From assembly GCF_014145675.1 (NCBI RefSeq), contig NZ_JACGZW010000012.1:248001-312000 (forward strand): a DNA stretch of 64,000 nt, written 5' to 3'. The position numbers were made by a program, and so were the translations under genes. Below, piece by piece: positions 34,568 to 43,766 of the stretch; position 1 is the first letter of the stretch; each line of letters opens with the position of its first letter. Source of the DNA: Amycolatopsis dendrobii. GTDB taxonomy: Bacteria > Actinomycetota > Actinomycetes > Mycobacteriales > Pseudonocardiaceae. The notes below the pieces were generated by a model. It made no database searches. It worked only from the letters and a program-made list of their open reading frames with translations, and was not told the DNA's origin.

Positions 34568-35874
34568 CAGGTCAGACCTCCTGCAGAAGACGGCGCGCGT
34601 CGCGCTCGGGACGGATGAAGATCGCGGCGGCCAGACCGCCGACGACGAGCAAGGCGGCGCTCACCAGGAACGTCGTGTCGTATCCGCTGTGCCCGTGGCC
34701 GGCGTCCACGAGCTTGCCGGTGAGGAAGGGCGCAATCACGCCCGCTGTCGAGTAGACCGCGGCATAGGTGCCGAGCACGCTGCCGCGGCGGGCGGGTGGC
34801 GCGATTTCCGCGCAGACGGTCTGCGAGATCGGGAACATGACGGTCCCGATGCTGAACGCGACGAACAGCAGCACGAGCTTGACCGGGCCCGGCGGAGCGA
34901 GGACGAAGGCCGCGCCGGCCACCCCCGCACCAGCGACGCAGACACCGCCGAGGACGCCGCGGGCGGCCCGGCTCGAGGTGCCTCGCCGCATCAGGCGGGT
35001 GGTCACGACGCCCTGGAGGACCTGTGCGGCACCGCCCACGCCCCCAGGCGAGTGCGATCAGCCCGCCGGTCGCTGTCGTGCTGTACCCGAGAGCCGTCTC
35101 CAAATACGGCGGCAGCCACGAGACGAGCAGCGCCAGCGCCCAGTAGCTCGCGAATCCGGCGAGCACACACGACAACCAGGTTCCCGTGGTGATGATCCGC
35201 CAGTACGACACCCGCGCCGACGCTGTCTCGGCCGGCGCGCCCGCTTCACGCGCCGGGCCGTCGCTGCCGACGACCAGCCAGGCGACGCACCAGGCGAATC
35301 CGATCGCAGCCAGCGCAGCGAATGCCACGTGCCAGCCATAACGGACGATCACCCAGGTCAGCACCGGCGCGCCGACGACGACACCCAGCGGCGCGCCGAG
35401 GACCAGCAGCGAGCTCGGAATACTGCGCCCGTCATTGGGGAACCACTTGTGCACGGCGTGGTTCGCCACCGGGAACGCCGGCCCCTCGGCCGCGCCCAGC
35501 ACGATCCGGCTGGCCAGCAGGAGGCCGAAGCCGACCGTCGTCACCATGGGCACCTGGGTGATCGCCCAGATCAGCGCCATGACGAAGATCAGCCACTTCG
35601 TCGACACGCGGTCGGAGAGGAAGCCGACCGCCAGCGCGGCGAGCGAGAAAAGGAAGAAGAACCCGCTCGAGACGAGCCCGTACTGCGTGGCGGACAGGCC
35701 GAGGTCGTGCATGATCGCTTTGGCGGCGAGGCCGAGCACGGCCTTGTCGGCGAAGTTGATCAGCATGAAGACCAACAGCAATCCGGTGACGACCCAGGCG
35801 CGCGCTGACGTACGCGCTTTGCCCGGGCCGGATGCGCCGGCGTCGAGACGCCGGGACACGGGGCGAGTGGACAT
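34567..35874 (-). pseudogene. MFS transporter (ACS-type anion:cation symporter) with frameshift
   Basis: The gene opens at ATG 35874 (the open frame upstream to 35958 is probably not used). TM1-8 read cleanly: FMLINFADKAVLGL, ATQYGLVSSGFFFLFSLAALAVGFLSDRVS, ending LIALAWG near 35040. The frame then turns into Arg-rich shadow sequence, while VGGAAQVLQGVVTTRLM, with the last four spans, continues in the next frame to the stop at 34572. One extra G in the TGGGGGCG run at about 35038-35045 accounts for the change, so either a real knock-out or a homopolymer sequencing error. Homology suggests an organic-anion importer (sugar acids, sulfonates, alkyl sulfates). It stands at the head of the alkylsulfatase operon. 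Confidence 0.78.
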
Positions 35875-36056
35875 CGACGTTCTCCCAAGGGCTGCTGGAC
35901 GAATCCCCGGAACGGGCTCGCGAACGCCCGGCGGTGGACCGCTATCGACGTCCTCCATGGAACGTGCCCGGGGTCACATCGGTCAAAGACGTGCTCCCTC
36001 GCACACCGATAGGAATGAGCTATCTTTTGGCCTTGCGGCACCGATCGGAGGCGGAC

Positions 36057-36980
36057 ATGGCAGGCTCGGACACCCCCGCGACCTGGACTGTCGCATCGGT
36101 CGACATCCGGCGGCTGAAGTACTTCCTCGCCACCGTCGACCATGGCGGAATCGGCCGGGCCGCCCAAGCGCTTCTGGTCGCGCAGCCGTCTCTCTCCCAG
36201 GCGATCAAGACGCTGGAACGCGAAGTCGGCACCGCCTTGTTCGAACGCCGCGGCCGCGGCCTCGCGCTCACCGCCGCCGGGCACGCCCTGATCGCGCCGG
36301 CCCGTCAGCTGCTTCGTGACGCGGCGGCCGCCACCGCGGCCGCCCAGGACGTCGCCCGGCTCCACGCGGGCTGGCTGCAGATCGTCGCGCTGCCCACCCT
36401 GGCTGTCGATCCGCTCGCCGAGCTGACCGGCCGGTTCCGCGCCCGGCATCCGAACGTCGGGCTCGATGTCGTCGCCCCGGCCGACGCCGACGACGTCGTC
36501 GAACGCGTCCGCGCCGGCGATTCCGAGCTCGGCCTGACGCTGCTGCCCGGCGTCCACGAAGACCTGCGGCACTACGAACTGGCCCCGCAACACTTCGACG
36601 TGGTGCTGCCGCCAGGCTCGAAACCGGGCACCGGGCGGCGAGTCACGATCGACGCGGCCGCGCTCGACCAGCTGGACTGGGTCATCACCCCGCCCGCGAC
36701 CTCCACGCGCGCCCTCCTCGACCAGGCGATGGCCGACAGCGGCGGCGAAGTCCGGATCGCGGTCGAGACCGACGACCGGGAAGCCATCGTCCCGCTGGTG
36801 CTGGCAGGCGCGGGCGCCACCCTGCTGCCCCGGTCGATGGCCCGGCAGGCGGCGGACCGCGGCGCTCTGGTGCGGGCCGTCCGGCCGCCGCTCGTGCGGC
36901 GGGTCGGTCTGCTTTACCGCGCGCAAACACTGTCCGAACCCGCGCGGGCGTTCATGGCCGCGGCATCCGCGCCGTCCTGA
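36057..36980 (+). CDS. LysR-type transcriptional regulator
   Basis: A 307-residue LTTR. The winged HTH is at about residues 20-75 (VDIRRLKYFLATVDHGGIGRA, AQPSLSQAIKTLEREVGTALFERRGRGLALTAAG). The effector domain follows, with LQIVALPTLAVDPLAELTGRFRARHP. ATG 36057 is preferred since GGAG sits six bases upstream; ATG 36015 is an in-frame alternative 14 codons earlier. It is divergent from the alkylsulfatase/MFS operon across about 180 bases and convergent with a second LysR gene, and probably activates the operon. Inducer unknown. Confidence 0.85.
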   Translation: MAGSDTPATWTVASVDIRRLKYFLATVDHGGIGRAAQALLVAQPSLSQAIKTLEREVGTALFERRGRGLALTAAGHALIAPARQLLRDAAAATAAAQDVARLHAGWLQIVALPTLAVDPLAELTGRFRARHPNVGLDVVAPADADDVVERVRAGDSELGLTLLPGVHEDLRHYELAPQHFDVVLPPGSKPGTGRRVTIDAAALDQLDWVITPPATSTRALLDQAMADSGGEVRIAVETDDREAIVPLVLAGAGATLLPRSMARQAADRGALVRAVRPPLVRRVGLLYRAQTLSEPARAFMAAASAPS

Positions 36981-36989
36981 TCTCGTCGA

Positions 36990-37886
36990 TCACGTCCTGT
37001 CCCCGGCGCCGACCTCGGCGGACTCGCCCGCCAAGTCCCAGAACACCTGTGCGGCGTGCGACAGCTCTCCGACCCGATGGAACAACGCCACCTCCCGGGT
37101 GACCGGCGGCGTGACGCGGCGAATCACCGCCCCTCGGCGCGCTGCCTCCTCCGCCCTCGGCAGCGGCAGGAGCGTCGCACCGACCCCGGAGAGCACCATC
37201 GGCAGAATCGCTTCCCGGTGCGCGATCTGCACCGCGATCCGGGTCCGCACCCCGGCCGCGTCGATGAGCGGTCCCAGGAAGTCGCGCTGTGCCGCGCCGC
37301 GCGGCACCACGATCATCGGCTGCCCGTCCAGTTCGGCGAACGACGCCGGACTGCCCGCACCAGGCGACCCGGGAGGAAGGACAAGAACGATCTCGTGCGT
37401 GCCGACGACCTGATAGGACAAACCCTGCATGGGCTGCGGCAGGTAGCCGAAGCCCAGTTCGCAGGTGCCGTCCCGGACCAGCCGGGTCAGCGCGGCCTCG
37501 CGCAGCGGCGCCACCAGCCGGACCGAGACCTCCGGATGCTCGCTGCGGAACAGGCCGACCAGCCGCGCGGTGGGGTCGACCGAAAGGGCCGGTTCGCTGG
37601 CGATGTCGAGCCGGCCGCCTTCCAGCCCGAGCGCTCCCGCGACAGCCGAGTGCACCGTGCTCGCGTCCCGCCGGAGCTGCCGGGCCGGTCGCACGAAAGC
37701 GGTGCCGGCCGGCGACAGCACCATGCGCCGTCCGACGCGATGGAACAGCTCGGTCCCCAGTTCTCGTTCCAGGGCCCGGATCCCTTGGGAGACCGAGGGC
37801 TGCGCGATGCGCAGCGCGGTCGCGGCACGGCGGATCCCGCCGTGCTCGACGACCGCCAGGAAGTACTCGACCTGCCGCAGCTCCAC
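36990..37886 (-). CDS. LysR-type transcriptional regulator (second)
   Basis: A 298-residue LTTR. HTH at residues 1-60 (ELRQVEYFLAVVEHGGIRRAA, AQPSVSQGIRALERELGTELFHRVGRRMVLSPAGTAF), then a normal substrate-binding domain to RVGELSHAAQVFW. It is closely similar in layout to the LysR at 36057 with conserved GG-IRRAA/GIGRAA and LPTLAVDP/EPALSVDP segments, so the two are likely paralogues from an old duplication. It is convergent with that gene (9 bases apart) and 9 bases downstream of the CoA transferase gene on the same strand, so it probably regulates that gene. Confidence 0.85.
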   Translation of the reverse strand: MELRQVEYFLAVVEHGGIRRAATALRIAQPSVSQGIRALERELGTELFHRVGRRMVLSPAGTAFVRPARQLRRDASTVHSAVAGALGLEGGRLDIASEPALSVDPTARLVGLFRSEHPEVSVRLVAPLREAALTRLVRDGTCELGFGYLPQPMQGLSYQVVGTHEIVLVLPPGSPGAGSPASFAELDGQPMIVVPRGAAQRDFLGPLIDAAGVRTRIAVQIAHREAILPMVLSGVGATLLPLPRAEEAARRGAVIRRVTPPVTREVALFHRVGELSHAAQVFWDLAGESAEVGAGDRT

Positions 37887-37895
37887 TCGCTCAAC

Positions 37896-39116
37896 CTAGC
37901 CGGAGACCGCAGCTTCCGCCGTCGGCTTCGCCGCGACGGCCCCGGCCTCGGCCAACTCGCCGATCGCACGGTCGCTATAGCCGAGCTCCCGCAGGATTTC
38001 GCCGGTGTGCTCAGCCATCCGCGGCGGCACGCCGGCGTCGGTCACCGGCCAGGCAGCGAGCCGATACGGCAGGACGGGCACGTGATATCCGGTGCCGTCC
38101 CCGGTCGTTCCCGGCACCAAACAGCCGCCCGCCACCACGTCGGGCGCGTTCCGGACCTGATCGTGGCTGCGCACGGCACCAGCCACCACACCGCCCCGGG
38201 TCAGCAGCGCGACTGCCTCCTCGCTGGTGCAGGCGGCCAGAGCGTCGGCCAGCACCCGCGCCAGCGCCTCCCGGTTGGCGACCCGCGCAGCGTTGTCCGC
38301 GAATCGCGCGTCGTCGGCCAACTCCGGCCGGCCCAGCAGCTCGCAGAGCCTGCGCCAATGCGATTCGGTATACGCGGACACCACGATGTGCCCGTCCTTC
38401 GTGCGCACCAGATCTGCGGCCGGAGCCAGCGTCGGCTGCCCGTTTCCCTTGCGGGCCGGCACCACCCCCGTCTGCTCGTACTCCGCCCAGACGGTGCCTT
38501 GCAGGTGAATGGCGACGTCGATCAACGACACTTCGATGTCGTCGCCCTTCCCGGTCCGCTCCCGCCGGAACAGCGCCGCCAGGATCGCCTGCGCGGCGCT
38601 GCTCGCCGCGGCCGCGTCGACGACGGTGAAACCGACCCGCTGCGGATCCCCGTCCGCTTCGCCGGTGATCGCCATGATCCCGCTCTCGGCCTGCGCCGCG
38701 ATGTCGTACCCCGGTCGTCCCTTGGACGGCCCCGCACTCCCGTACCCGGTCACCGACAAATACACGACCCGCGGATTCAGTTCCCGCACCCGCGCCGGCC
38801 CGAACCCGAGCCGTTCCAGCACTCCCGGGCGCAGATTCTGCACCACCACGTCCGCGGACGCGACCAGCCTGCGCGCGACCTCCGCCCCAGCCGGGTTCTT
38901 CAAGTCAAGCGCGATCGAGCGCTTGCGCCGGCTATAGCAGCGCAGCATCGCCTCGCCGTAACTACCGACCTGGCGAGCGGGATCTCCCCCCGGCTGCTCG
39001 ACCTTGACCACCTCAGCACCGAGATCCGCGAGAACCTGCGCGGCCCCGGGCGCGGCGATGTACTGCCCGAAGTCGACGACCCGGACACCTGCCAGCGGCG
39101 CCTGTGACACAGTCAT
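37896..39116 (-). CDS. Class III (CaiB/BaiF) acyl-CoA transferase
   Basis: About 406 residues from ATG 39116. The family signatures VRVVDFGQYIAAPGAAQVLADLGAEVVKVEQPGGDP (about 11-46), LDLKNPAG and RPGYD with the catalytic Asp (about 150) are present, together with the C-terminal GGVVAGAV. Such enzymes move CoA between carboxylic acids in carnitine, bile-acid, oxalate or alpha-methyl-acyl-CoA metabolism. GTG/ATG codons up to 39170 are possible, but the region before TVSQAPLAG is unlike the family. It lies nine bases upstream of the second LysR gene, and the two are probably one transcription unit. Substrate unknown. Confidence 0.85.
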   Translation of the reverse strand: MTVSQAPLAGVRVVDFGQYIAAPGAAQVLADLGAEVVKVEQPGGDPARQVGSYGEAMLRCYSRRKRSIALDLKNPAGAEVARRLVASADVVVQNLRPGVLERLGFGPARVRELNPRVVYLSVTGYGSAGPSKGRPGYDIAAQAESGIMAITGEADGDPQRVGFTVVDAAAASSAAQAILAALFRRERTGKGDDIEVSLIDVAIHLQGTVWAEYEQTGVVPARKGNGQPTLAPAADLVRTKDGHIVVSAYTESHWRRLCELLGRPELADDARFADNAARVANREALARVLADALAACTSEEAVALLTRGGVVAGAVRSHDQVRNAPDVVAGGCLVPGTTGDGTGYHVPVLPYRLAAWPVTDAGVPPRMAEHTGEILRELGYSDRAIGELAEAGAVAAKPTAEAAVSG

Positions 39117-40118
39117 GCGTCCAGCGAAACGCCCAGCACCCGCCGACGTCCAGGACCGAATAACGCCCATGTCGATAGCGGCTGCCTATCATTCGGCTCT
39201 TCCGGACCGGCGCATCCGCAGATCTCCCCCGGTGGCGAACGGAGTCCGCCCGTGTCGAGGGCTGAGCCTGTCGAGTGCTGTCCCACGCGTCTGGCGATCT
39301 CCGCATCCAGCGAGCTCATATCCACCCTCACCGGCTCCGACAGCCGCCTCCAGTGAAAGTCCGATATCTCGTCGTTCACGGCCAGCCGAGACACGGACTG
39401 GAGCCGAACCCGTTACCCGGCAAGGAGTGGCGCGCAGTGCCGAGCAAAACCAGAAAGAAGCCGAGGGCCACCGCTGCCCACCGATCACGTCGACGGACAG
39501 CGGGGACTCACCGAACGTCCGCCGCCCTGGCAACGGGCCGCGCCGGATGAACCGCGAGTGCGAGCCCCCGCCCTGCCGCCGCTGCTTGAGCCTCGCCTTC
39601 TGGATGCGGTTGGTCAGCGTCGCCGGCGTTGCCGGTGAATCAGCAGCAGGCAGCGAGGTGCCCGCACGGCTAGCCGGTTTTTCACCGCTCTGGTTCAGCC
39701 TTGAACACTTTCGGCGGCACTGGAACCCGAAAGCATTGGGGCTCGCGATTCGGTTGCTCGTCGGCACTCGAGGACGGTGACTCGCCCCCATCTTGGCGTC
39801 AGAGATTCCAGATATTCGAGCACCCACCTTCACAGAGGATGGCTGGCCACGTAAGGCGACGCACGATCGCCGGACCACCGCGATATCCGGACCACCGCGA
39901 TATGCGGAGCAAACCATGCTGAACCCGGCGGCTGCCGGGCCTGAGGCTCCAAAGAGCTCGGGGGCCACGCCGTGAACTCGACCGGAATGCGGTCTGGGTC
40001 ATCGCGCACCGGACAGTGTCCGCAAGCCCGTCCACCGTTTCGCCTTCTCGACCCGAGGCCCACTACCAGGCCCGACGCAACCGATCATCCCGGACCGGGT
40101 TCACGTCTCCGACGGCCC
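39117..40118. other. About 1 kb without a convincing gene
   Basis: Open frames exist on both strands (for instance 39189-39968 minus), but they show scrambled composition and no recognisable domain. The stretch contains short Trp/Phe-rich islands that could be decayed coding sequence (HFRRHWNPKALGLAIRLL at about 39712) and a 17-bp tandem repeat. It is best read as degenerate intergenic DNA between two catabolic clusters. Confidence 0.5.
39870..39903. repeat. 17-bp perfect tandem repeat, two copies
   Basis: CCGGACCACCGCGATAT occurs at 39870-39886 and immediately again at 39887-39903. No function is evident; recent slippage or a paired binding site are both possible. Confidence 0.7.
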
Positions 40119-41246
40119 TCAGCCGGTCAGATCGCCCTCCTTCTCGTTCTTCGCCGCGTAAAAAGCCAGCTTCTCCTCATCCACCTCGACCCCCAGCCCC
40201 GGCCCGGACGGCACCGTCAAGCGGCCGTTCGACAGGTGCAGCGGTGCCACGATGTCGTCCGCGTGCAGGTAGTACATGCTGTCGATCGCGCGGGAGAGCA
40301 CCGGCGTGCTCGCGACGACCGCCAGGTGTGCGGCGGTCGCGATGCCGAGTTCGCCGCCGCTGTGGAGGTTCATGCCCAGGCCGAACGTTTCGCAGTGCGC
40401 GGCGAGCGCCTTGGTGGCCGAGATGCCGCCCCATTTGTACACATCGCCGTGGATCACGTCGACCGCGCCGAGGCGCACTGCCGGGGCGAACTCCTCGAAG
40501 CGGACGACACACATGTTGGTGCACAACGGAATCCGCACTTTCGCGCGCACTTGGCTCATTCCTTCGATGCCGACGCACGGGTCCTCTAGGTACTCCAGGT
40601 CCAGTTCCTCCAGTGCGAGCCCGGCGCGGATCGAGTCGGGCACTGACCACGCGGCGTTGGGGTCGACGCGAAGCTCGACGTCCGGCAGTGCGCTGCGCAG
40701 CGCGCGCAGGATCTCTACGTCGCCGCGCACGTCCCGGGTGCCCTTCAGCTTTACGGCGGTGAAACCGCCTTCGGCCACCACTTTCGCTGCGTGCTCGGCC
40801 AGGCCCTGAGCCAGTTCCGTGCCTTGCGCGCCGGGTGCGTCGGCGCGGGTGATCAGCGCGGTGATCGGCACCTCGGTGCGCACCGGGCCGCCGAGAAGAT
40901 CGGTTACCGGCTGGCCGGTCGTGCGGCCGATGAGGTCCCAGCACGCCACGTCCAGCGCGGCGAGCGCGGCATAGCCGAGGTAGCCGTGGAAGAACGGGAC
41001 CATGTGGTGGCGGCGGTGGAACGCTTCGAGGGCGAACGGGCTGGTCCCGATCATCTCCGCGCCCAGTTTCCGGGTCAGCTCGGCGACCGGGCGGCCCCAC
41101 ATCGTCTCGCCCCAGCCCTGCGCCCCGGTGTCCGTGCGCAGCCGCACCACGGTGCGGGTTTCGCCGGTCTTCGTCTCGAACGAGCTGGTGAACGGGTTGG
41201 TCAGCGGCAGGTTGACGACCCGCACGTCGACGTCGGTGATCTTCAT
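40119..41246 (-). CDS. Enolase-superfamily (mandelate racemase / muconate lactonizing) enzyme
   Basis: A 375-residue enzyme. An N-terminal capping domain (MKITDVDVRVVNLPLTNPF) precedes the TIM barrel with the KxK-type base in TAVKLKGTRD (about 175), metal ligands Asp in RVDPNAAW (about 203) and Glu in LEYLEDPC (about 230), and Asp in VIHGDVYKWGG (about 272), followed by MNLHSGGELG (about 300). These features suit sugar-acid dehydratases or cycloisomerases (glucarate/galactarate-like); the exact reaction is not assignable. ATG 41246 overlaps the creatininase stop (ATGA), so both lie in one operon. The frame stays open further upstream only as a shadow of that gene. Confidence 0.82.
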   Translation of the reverse strand: MKITDVDVRVVNLPLTNPFTSSFETKTGETRTVVRLRTDTGAQGWGETMWGRPVAELTRKLGAEMIGTSPFALEAFHRRHHMVPFFHGYLGYAALAALDVACWDLIGRTTGQPVTDLLGGPVRTEVPITALITRADAPGAQGTELAQGLAEHAAKVVAEGGFTAVKLKGTRDVRGDVEILRALRSALPDVELRVDPNAAWSVPDSIRAGLALEELDLEYLEDPCVGIEGMSQVRAKVRIPLCTNMCVVRFEEFAPAVRLGAVDVIHGDVYKWGGISATKALAAHCETFGLGMNLHSGGELGIATAAHLAVVASTPVLSRAIDSMYYLHADDIVAPLHLSNGRLTVPSGPGLGVEVDEEKLAFYAAKNEKEGDLTG

Positions 41247-41995
41247 CGCGCCCCTTCGGTGGATGCGTGGCTGTCGCGGGTGCTGCGGTCGAACGCCCGG
41301 ATCGCCTCGGCGAGCGCGGCGCTGCGCCCGGCGAGCAGTTCCGCGCCGTGCGCGGCGGTGGCCGCGGCGGCGTCGTCGGTGGTCCCGCCGGCGCGGGCCC
41401 ATTCGCCGTGCCGCTCCACGGTCAGCCCGGGATACGGCGAGTCGGAGAACAGCGGCGGCGGGTCGACGACCGGCCGCGGCTCCGGCGTGCGCACCAGATC
41501 CGGGTGCGCCGCGAGCATGAGCGAGGTCTCGAACATCCCCGCGTGGCCCGGCGACTGGCCGTCGCCGAGCGAGAAGTACGAGCACGCGGCCAGCGCGACG
41601 TCCGCGCGCAGCACGTACTGCTTCACCGCGAGCCGCATGATCTCGTCGTTGCCGCCGTGGCCGTTGACGATCAGCACGCGCCGGTATCCGCTGGCGGCCA
41701 GCGAGTCGAGCAGGTCGTCCAGCACCGCCTGCAGCGTCGACGCGCGCAGCGACACCGCTGCCGCGAACAGGTGGTGCGGGCTGTGGCCGAACGGCAGCGC
41801 GGGCAGCCGCACCACCTCCGGATCGCCGCCCAGCCGGGCCAGCGCGGCGTCGGTGACCGCTTCGGCGAGCATCGTGTCGGTGCCCATCGGCAGGTGCCCG
41901 GCGTGCTGTTCCTGCGAGCCGATCGGCAGAACCGCGATCGCGGACCGCCCGGCGGCGCGCGTCTCCTGCCAGGTCATTCGCGTCAGTTCGGACAT
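41243..41995 (-). CDS. Creatininase-family amidohydrolase
   Basis: A 250-residue protein with the family signature AVLPIGSQEQHAGHLPMGTDT (residues 20-40, metal-binding Glu-x-His and Asp) and the VNGHGGNDE box (about 115-123). The family includes creatinine amidohydrolase and peptidases such as MftE; no mycofactocin genes are present here, so an amide-cleaving role on a small metabolite is more likely. It is first in a two-gene operon with the enolase-superfamily enzyme (ATGA overlap) and is divergent from the ROK gene, 41 bases away, suggesting shared control. Confidence 0.82.
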   Translation of the reverse strand: MSELTRMTWQETRAAGRSAIAVLPIGSQEQHAGHLPMGTDTMLAEAVTDAALARLGGDPEVVRLPALPFGHSPHHLFAAAVSLRASTLQAVLDDLLDSLAASGYRRVLIVNGHGGNDEIMRLAVKQYVLRADVALAACSYFSLGDGQSPGHAGMFETSLMLAAHPDLVRTPEPRPVVDPPPLFSDSPYPGLTVERHGEWARAGGTTDDAAAATAAHGAELLAGRSAALAEAIRAFDRSTRDSHASTEGAR

Positions 41996-42036
41996 GTGGC
42001 CTCCCTTCTCGGCGCGGCGCGTGGCATCGTGACCGC

Positions 42037-42966
42037 ATGGATTCCGGCGAACGCCCGGCCTTGCGGCTGGTTCCCGCGCCGGTCGCGGCGCCGTCCGACG
42101 CCGGGCCGGTGCTCGGCGCGGTCGAACTGCTCCCCGGACGCGTCCGCGCCGCGCTGCTGGATCTCGCGGGCGGGGTGCGGTGGCGCGCCGAAGCGACCTA
42201 CGCGCGCACCGCCGCCCCGGCGGGCATCGCGGCCGCGCTCGCCGAAGCGACCCGGTTCCCGACCGCGCCGGCCGCGATCGGCGTCGCCTCCGCCGGGCTG
42301 GTCGACGCCGGCTCGGGGACGATCATCGAGGTGCACGAGGTGCCGGCGCTGCACGGCTACCCGATCGCCGAGGTGCTCGGCGGCCTGGCCGGGGTCCCGG
42401 TCCACGTCGAGCACCGCGCCCGCTTGCAGGTCCTCGGCGACCGCTGGTTCGGGCCGGGCCAGGGCCGCAGCACGTTCGCGTCGGTCTCGACCGGCGAAGT
42501 GCTCGGCGTCGGCCTGCTGTTCGACGGCGAAGTCCTCGCCCCGCCCGGCGGCCGCAGCGGCGCGCACATGACGGTCGCCGCGAGCGGCCGCGAATGCACC
42601 TGCGGTGCGCGCGGCTGCTGGAAAACCGTCGCGACCACGCCGTGGCTGCGCGGCGAAGCCCAGCGGCGGGGACTCGCCGCGCGGACCGTGCGCGAACTCG
42701 CCGGCGACCCGCTCCTGGACGAGTACGCGGGCAACATCGCGCTCGGACTGGTGAACATCCAGCAGCTTTTCGCCCCGGGTTTGTTCGTCCTGCACGGCGA
42801 AGCCGCCGAGGGCGGCGACCCGTTCCGCGCCCGCATCGAGCAGCGGCTGCGCGAGGACTCGTCGTGGGCCACCGGCGCCGAACCGCCGCGGGTGGTCGTG
42901 AACGAGAGCCCCGCCGACGACGTCGCCCTTCTCGGCGGCGCCGGTCTGGTCCTGTCGAAGCTCTGA
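42037..42966 (+). CDS. ROK-family sugar kinase/regulator-like protein
   Basis: A 309-residue ASKHA-fold protein. VLGAVELLPGRVRAALLDLAG is a degenerate phosphate-1 loop, IGVASAGLVD corresponds to the phosphate-2/ROK motif, and the zinc-binding CTCGARGCW with upstream GGRSGAHMTVA (about residues 170-195) matches the ROK signature GH...CxCGxxGCxE. The usual Asp in the kinase active-site motif (D of ENDAN) appears replaced by His-Arg-Ala in EHRARL, so it may bind sugar without phosphorylating it. No DNA-binding domain is present. It is divergent from the creatininase gene and convergent with the ABC transporter. Confidence 0.72.
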   Translation: MDSGERPALRLVPAPVAAPSDAGPVLGAVELLPGRVRAALLDLAGGVRWRAEATYARTAAPAGIAAALAEATRFPTAPAAIGVASAGLVDAGSGTIIEVHEVPALHGYPIAEVLGGLAGVPVHVEHRARLQVLGDRWFGPGQGRSTFASVSTGEVLGVGLLFDGEVLAPPGGRSGAHMTVAASGRECTCGARGCWKTVATTPWLRGEAQRRGLAARTVRELAGDPLLDEYAGNIALGLVNIQQLFAPGLFVLHGEAAEGGDPFRARIEQRLREDSSWATGAEPPRVVVNESPADDVALLGGAGLVLSKL

Positions 42967-42968
42967 AC

Positions 42969-43766
42969 TCACGAAGCCACCCGCCGGCGGGCTCGCGGGT
43001 CCGGGTTCGGCACCGCGTCCAGCAGGGTCCGCGTGTACTCGTGCTCCGGCGCGCGGAACAGCCGGTCCGCCGGGGCGAGCTCCACCACCTGCCCGGCGCG
43101 CATCACCGCCACCCGGTCCGCGATCTGCTGCACCACGGCCAGGTTGTGCGACACGAACAGGTACGTCAGCCCGAACCGGCGCTGCAGGTCCGCGAGCAGT
43201 TCGAGAACCTGCGCCTGCACCGAGACGTCCAGCGCGCTCGTCGGCTCGTCCAGCACCACCAGCCGCGGCCGCACCGCCAGCGCCCGTGCGACCGAGATCC
43301 GCTGGCGCTGCCCGCCGGAGAACTCGTGCGGGTAGCGGTCCTGCATCCGCGGCGAAAGCCCGACGGCGGCGAGCAGCTCGCCGACGCGTTCCCGCAGCTT
43401 CGCCCGGCCGCGCCGGCCGCGCATCCCGCGTTCGTGCGTCACCAGCGGTTCGGCCACCACGTCGGTGATCCGCCACCGCGGATTCATGCTGGAGTAGGGA
43501 TCCTGCAGCACCACCTGCATCTCCCGCCGCGCTTTCCGCAGCTGCGCGGCGGGCATCGCGAACAGGTCCGCGCCGGCGAAGCGCACCGAACCGGCGCTCG
43601 GTTCCTCCAGCCGCAGCAGCAGCCGGGTCAGCGTGGTCTTCCCGGAGCCCGATTCCCCTACCACGGCAAGGGTTTCCCCGGTGCGCACGTCGAGATCGAC
43701 GCCGTCCACCGCGGCCAGCGCGCCGTACTGTTTCCGCAGCCCGCGCATCTCCACGAGGTTCGTCAT
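42969..43766 (-). CDS. Oligopeptide ABC transporter ATP-binding protein (OppF/DppF-type)
   Basis: A 265-residue nucleotide-binding subunit. Walker A GESGSGKTTL (about 36-45), Q-loop VLQDPYSSMNP, signature FSGGQRQRISVARAL (about 152) and Walker B LVVLDEPTSALD (about 171) are complete, and the C-terminal RAPEHEYTRTLLDAVP is the peptide-transporter extension. ATG 43766 is chosen because ATGA overlaps the OppD stop. It is last in the five-gene importer operon. It powers import of di/oligopeptides or nickel/sugar-peptide-like solutes together with OppD. Confidence 0.9.
   Translation of the reverse strand: MTNLVEMRGLRKQYGALAAVDGVDLDVRTGETLAVVGESGSGKTTLTRLLLRLEEPSAGSVRFAGADLFAMPAAQLRKARREMQVVLQDPYSSMNPRWRITDVVAEPLVTHERGMRGRRGRAKLRERVGELLAAVGLSPRMQDRYPHEFSGGQRQRISVARALAVRPRLVVLDEPTSALDVSVQAQVLELLADLQRRFGLTYLFVSHNLAVVQQIADRVAVMRAGQVVELAPADRLFRAPEHEYTRTLLDAVPNPDPRARRRVAS

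Noticed and set aside
37056..39107. 683-aa plus-strand frame
   Set aside because: It lies antisense to the LysR and CoA transferase genes, which have clear domain signatures.
39189..39968. 259-aa minus-strand reading frame
   Set aside because: Scrambled composition, no domain and no ribosome-binding site.
40119..42038. Single 639-aa minus-strand gene
   Set aside because: Its first half is a shadow of the creatininase gene in another frame. The enolase-superfamily enzyme starts at 41246 with an ATGA overlap.
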